Below, one piece after another: positions 5,411 to 8,011 of a DNA stretch of 8,011 nt. The stretch is from Pontiella desulfatans. Lineage in GTDB: Bacteria > Verrucomicrobiota > Kiritimatiellia > Kiritimatiellales > Pontiellaceae. A program made the translations under genes and the position numbers. Location: assembly GCA_029287275.1 (NCBI GenBank), contig JARFRL010000334.1:1-8011 (forward strand), given 5' to 3'. The notes below the pieces were generated by a model. The model had not been told where the DNA came from and ran no database searches. It worked only from the letters and a program-made list of their open reading frames with translations. Position 1 is the first letter of the stretch. Each line of letters opens with the position of its first letter.

Positions 5411-6193
5411 ATGAAACTTGACCTCGCCATACGCACGCTCGAACGAATCGCGCCGCCTAGTCTCGCCGAGGAGTGGGATAACGTCGGTTTGCTGGTCAAC
5501 CCGCTCAAACCGCGGAACGTGAAAAAGATCCTGCTGACGATCGATCTAACCGAAGCCGTGGCGGACGAAGCCATCGCTGGAAAAGTCGAGCTGATCGTGG
5601 CGTATCACCCCATTCTCTTCACGCCCTCCAACCGGCTTGATGCTCAAAACGCGTATGACCGCGTGGTGATGAAACTGATTCAGAAAAACATCGCGGTCTA
5701 TTCCCCCCACACGGCGCTCGACGCCGTGATCGGTGGCGTGAACGACTGGCTGGCCGACGTCGTTGGAGATGGCGAGATTTCGGTGCTTCATCCCATCGCT
5801 GAGAGCGACGCGGGCCAGGGTCGGTTGGTCGAGCTGAAAAGGCCCGTCAAACTAAGAACGCTGGTTCAACGCGTCAAACATCATCTTGGACTCAAGACGG
5901 TGCGAACCGCTTCTCCCGCGGCGGACGAGCCCATCCAAACCGTCGCGCTGTGCGCGGGTTCCGGCGCGAGCGCGTTTGAAGGTGTTCAGGCCGACTGCTT
6001 CCTGACCGGCGAAATGAGCCACCACAACGTGCTGGCCGCCACTCAGAAGGGCTCGCTCGTCATTCTCTGCGAACACACCAACACCGAACGCGGGTATCTC
6101 CCCGTTTTCGCGAAGATTCTACGCAAAGCACTGGGCAACGGGGTTGACATCGCCGTCTCGGAAATAGATTCTGACCCGATTAAATTTAACTGA
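5411..6193 (+). CDS. NIF3-family dinuclear metal-centre protein
   Basis: Member of the NIF3/YbgI (DUF34) family, which forms ring-shaped hexamers with a dinuclear metal site. It is often labelled GTP cyclohydrolase 1 type 2, but the physiological role is not settled. The 260-residue protein has family motifs in order: PPSLAEEWDNVGLL (about 15-28), VAYHPILF with H66, SPHTALDAVIGGVND with D104, GEMSHHNVLAA (about 200-210), and CEHTNTERGY with H222 and E226. H66, D104, H222 and E226 match known metal ligands. The first His of the bacterial HHP motif is Tyr (YHP), and the C-terminal motifs read like eukaryotic NIF3L1. There is no PII-like middle insertion of the ~370-residue forms. The ATG at 5411 is preferred because MKLDLAIRTLE matches the family; GTG at 5396 would add five residues. 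Neither has a clear Shine-Dalgarno, and a weak -10-like TATTAA at 5401-5406 would put transcription start almost at the ATG. purM follows after 13 bases. Confidence 0.9.
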   Translation: MKLDLAIRTLERIAPPSLAEEWDNVGLLVNPLKPRNVKKILLTIDLTEAVADEAIAGKVELIVAYHPILFTPSNRLDAQNAYDRVVMKLIQKNIAVYSPHTALDAVIGGVNDWLADVVGDGEISVLHPIAESDAGQGRLVELKRPVKLRTLVQRVKHHLGLKTVRTASPAADEPIQTVALCAGSGASAFEGVQADCFLTGEMSHHNVLAATQKGSLVILCEHTNTERGYLPVFAKILRKALGNGVDIAVSEIDSDPIKFN

Positions 6194-6206
6194 CGAGGAT
6201 TGCGAT

Positions 6207-7241
6207 ATGGCCGAAAAGAAAAAATCCGCTTACGCCGAAGCCGGCGTGGATATCGATGTGATGATGAATTCGCTGAAGCGGATCGGTAAAAAAGTGAAAG
6301 CCACCAACACCTCCGGCGTGGTGAGCGAACTCGGCTCGTTCGGCGGTCTATTCAAATCTCCCGGAAAAGAAAACCTGCTGGTCAGCAGCGTGGATGGCGT
6401 CGGCACCAAGCTGAAGGTCGCGAACATGGCCAACGTGCATAATACCGTCGGCCAAGACCTAGTGAACCACTGCGTGAACGACATTCTCGTGCAAGGCGCG
6501 GAGCCCCTCTTCTTCCTCGACTATCTCGGCGCGGCCGCGTTGGAGCCGAAAGTTTTCGAGGACGTCGTCAGCGGCTTCTGCAAGGCCTGCAAGGAAAACG
6601 GAGCGGCGCTGCTCGGCGGCGAAACCGCGGAAATGCCCGGCCTCTACCCGAACGGCGAATACGACCTGGTCGGAACCATCATCGGAACCGTTGAGCGCAA
6701 GAAGCTCATCACCGGCAAGAAAATCAAAAAAGGCGACGTCCTGATCGGCCTGCCTTCCACGGGGCTGCAAACCAACGGATACTCGCTCGCGCGCAAAGTC
6801 ATCTTCGAGACCGCCGGCAAAAAGCTGACCGATCTGGTTCCCGGCACCAAAACCACCTTCCAAAAGACCTTGCTCGCGATTCACAAGAGCTATCTGCATC
6901 CCGTGAAGGCGGTCATGAAGAAGGTGGGCATTCACGGCATGGCGCATATCACGGGCGGCGGACTCTACGACAACGTGCCGCGGGTGCTGCCCGAAAACGT
7001 GGACGCCGTCTTCGACCGCTCCACGTGGAAGACGCCGGCCATCTACGAGTTCATCGAGCAACAAGGCGAAGTGGACCACGAGGAAATGTACCGCGTCTTC
7101 AACATGGGCATCGGCTACGTGCTGATGGTCGGCAAGAAGGACGTCGACGCCACCATGAAGATTCTCAAGGCCAACAAGCAACGCGCCATCATCGTCGGCG
7201 AGATCGCCGCGGGATCCGGCAAATCGGTGCTGACCAACTAA
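6207..7241 (+). CDS. purM: Phosphoribosylformylglycinamidine cyclo-ligase (AIR synthetase)
   Basis: PurM converts formylglycinamidine ribonucleotide and ATP to aminoimidazole ribonucleotide, the fifth step of de novo purine synthesis, in the cytosol. Length is 344 residues, standard for the family. Motifs in order: SAYAEAGVDI near the N-terminus (7-16); the glycine-rich SSVDGVGTKLK (60-70); DLVNHCVNDILVQGAEPLFF; LLGGETAEMPG (135-145); the turn GLQTNGYSLAR starting near 186; HITGGGLYDNVPRV starting at H247; and FNMGIGYVLMV near the C-terminus. All expected signature regions are present, with no frameshift. GAGGA at 6195-6199, seven bases before the ATG, supports the start. It follows the NIF3-like gene by 13 bases and ends at a strong terminator, so the two form a small operon. 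No other purine genes are in the window and no purine riboswitch is visible upstream. Confidence 0.97.
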   Translation: MAEKKKSAYAEAGVDIDVMMNSLKRIGKKVKATNTSGVVSELGSFGGLFKSPGKENLLVSSVDGVGTKLKVANMANVHNTVGQDLVNHCVNDILVQGAEPLFFLDYLGAAALEPKVFEDVVSGFCKACKENGAALLGGETAEMPGLYPNGEYDLVGTIIGTVERKKLITGKKIKKGDVLIGLPSTGLQTNGYSLARKVIFETAGKKLTDLVPGTKTTFQKTLLAIHKSYLHPVKAVMKKVGIHGMAHITGGGLYDNVPRVLPENVDAVFDRSTWKTPAIYEFIEQQGEVDHEEMYRVFNMGIGYVLMVGKKDVDATMKILKANKQRAIIVGEIAAGSGKSVLTN

Positions 7242-7267
7242 ACCTTCCGCGCTTGCCGGAAAGAGAA

Positions 7268-7298
7268 AACGCTTCGCTTCCCGCGGAGCGTTTTTTTT
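7268..7298 (+). terminator. Intrinsic terminator after purM
   Basis: A ten-pair stem (AACGCTTCGC, 7268-7277, with GCGGAGCGTT, 7283-7292; one T-G wobble) closes a five-base loop TTCCC and runs into eight T (7291-7298). It lies 26 bases after the purM stop and separates the purM unit from the next gene. Confidence 0.93.
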
Positions 7299-7358
7299 AC
7301 GCGAAGACAATCGCAGCGACGAACGTATGGGTTATGAACATCAACCCCGGAGGTAGTC

Positions 7359-8011
7359 ATGAAACGGTTCTTCGCCCGTCATTCGAAATCCAGCGCGTTG
7401 CTCCTCACCCTCGCCTTCCACGTCGCGCTGTTGATCGTCGCCACGGGATTCGTCGCGGTTAAATTTCTGGTCGAGCCTCCCCCGGAGTTCCTCGCCACGC
7501 GGGCTCGCCGCGAGCGGCCCAATATCCCGATTCGATTCCGCCCGCCCCAAACGGCGTCCGCGAGAAAACCGCCCACCCCGAGGGTTCAACCGAGGCCCGC
7601 GCCCATCACCACGATCAAACCCGTCGATGTTCACGTTCCACCCGTCGCGATGATCGCGATGCCAATGGCTGGAACGCGCGAGGACGCGAGCGAAAGCATT
7701 CCCATTGGTTTCGACGTCGACATCGACTTTGTGGGGTCGCGGGCGAAAGGCGAAAAAGTTTGCTTCATCGTTCACTTCGGCCCGGCGACCATTGGCGACA
7801 CGCCGTATAGCCGAATGACGGGCTACACGATCAGGAAGCGCCTGGAGGAAGTCGTTTCCAAACTACCGGAATACGCCCTGTTCAACGTGGCGTGTTATTG
7901 GGCGCGCGACACCTGCGCGATGTCTCCGAACATGATGTTGGCGTCGGCGAACAACAAACAAATGGTGATGGATTGGATGGCGCCGGTGAATCCGTTGGAA
8001 GGAGACTACGA
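7359..8011 (+). CDS. Membrane-anchored, Pro-rich protein with vWA-like domain (3' end outside window)
   Basis: An open frame of 217 codons starts at ATG 7359 and is still open at the window end. GGAGG (7349-7353) five bases upstream supports the start. Residues 1-11 are basic. Residues 12-38 form one membrane helix (ALLLTLAFHVALLIVATGF), with T17 and H21 spaced like the SxxxH motif of TonB-type anchors. A proline- and arginine-rich linker follows (about 40-95). From about 130, GEKVCFIVHFGPATIGD, then RKRLEEVVSKLPEYALFNVACYW, and later NNKQMVMDWMAP, follow the order of a von Willebrand A fold (first strand with metal loop, helix, second strand, later helix). The MIDAS DxSxS position reads HFGPA (H139, G141, A143), so the metal site is lost. 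I associate such proteins with Lentisphaerota/Kiritimatiellota, often near ExbB/ExbD-like genes (recalled, not checked). Function unknown; likely inner-membrane, facing the periplasm. Confidence 0.65.
   Translation, partial: MKRFFARHSKSSALLLTLAFHVALLIVATGFVAVKFLVEPPPEFLATRARRERPNIPIRFRPPQTASARKPPTPRVQPRPAPITTIKPVDVHVPPVAMIAMPMAGTREDASESIPIGFDVDIDFVGSRAKGEKVCFIVHFGPATIGDTPYSRMTGYTIRKRLEEVVSKLPEYALFNVACYWARDTCAMSPNMMLASANNKQMVMDWMAPVNPLEGDY

Noticed and set aside
6459..7310. Minus-strand open frame opposite purM
   Set aside because: It overlaps purM and its terminator; composition is typical antisense noise.
7299..7358. Promoter for the last gene
   Set aside because: Some weak -10-like bases (TATGGG) are present, but no -35 with proper spacing stands out.
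7341..7775. Minus-strand open frame at the window end
   Set aside because: The plus-strand frame from 7359 has a strong ribosome binding site, a membrane helix and fold-like motifs; the minus frame is Arg/Gly-rich noise.

Overview
The window looks like a bacterial chromosome segment of about 55-60% GC, probably from a PVC-type lineage (Chlamydiota, Verrucomicrobiota, Kiritimatiellota or Lentisphaerota) or a nearby group. Three things suggest this. The V-type ATPase genes follow the compact B-D-I-K order known from Chlamydiae and spirochaetes. A 23S-rRNA-intervening-sequence-type four-helix-bundle gene is present. The last gene encodes a membrane-anchored, proline-rich, vWA-like protein of a kind I associate with Lentisphaerota and Kiritimatiellota. 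The taxonomic assignment is inference only.

Layout. Positions 1-194 hold the 3' end of a gene that resembles an HNH endonuclease. It abuts ntpB. Positions 196-4841 are the V-type ATPase cluster: ntpB (catalytic-head partner subunit), ntpD (central shaft), ntpI (membrane stator/ion channel) and ntpK (rotor ring). A complete four-helix-bundle gene sits between ntpB and ntpD. It is flanked by 31-nt imperfect inverted repeats built from 7-nt units (GTTANNN on the left, NNNTAAC on the right). The cluster ends at a strong intrinsic terminator (4863-4895), followed by a long imperfect hairpin (4906-4966).

Positions 4965-5300, on the minus strand, encode a small rubredoxin-like zinc/iron-knuckle protein with a recognisable promoter. 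Divergent from it is a two-gene unit: a NIF3-family dinuclear-metal protein (5411-6193) and purM (6207-7241), closed by a second strong terminator (7268-7298). At 7359 a new gene starts with a good ribosome binding site and runs off the window end. It has a TonB-like membrane anchor, a Pro-rich linker and a vWA-like domain whose metal site is degenerate.

How they fit. B, D, I and K form most of a rotary ATPase; subunits E and A would be expected just upstream, outside the window. Residues in NtpK match the sodium site of the Enterococcus hirae enzyme, so sodium coupling is plausible. The most unusual feature is the cassette between ntpB and ntpD. It has the architecture of an rRNA intervening sequence but lies in an mRNA operon, and the HNH-like gene just upstream is a second apparent non-ATPase gene in the same operon.
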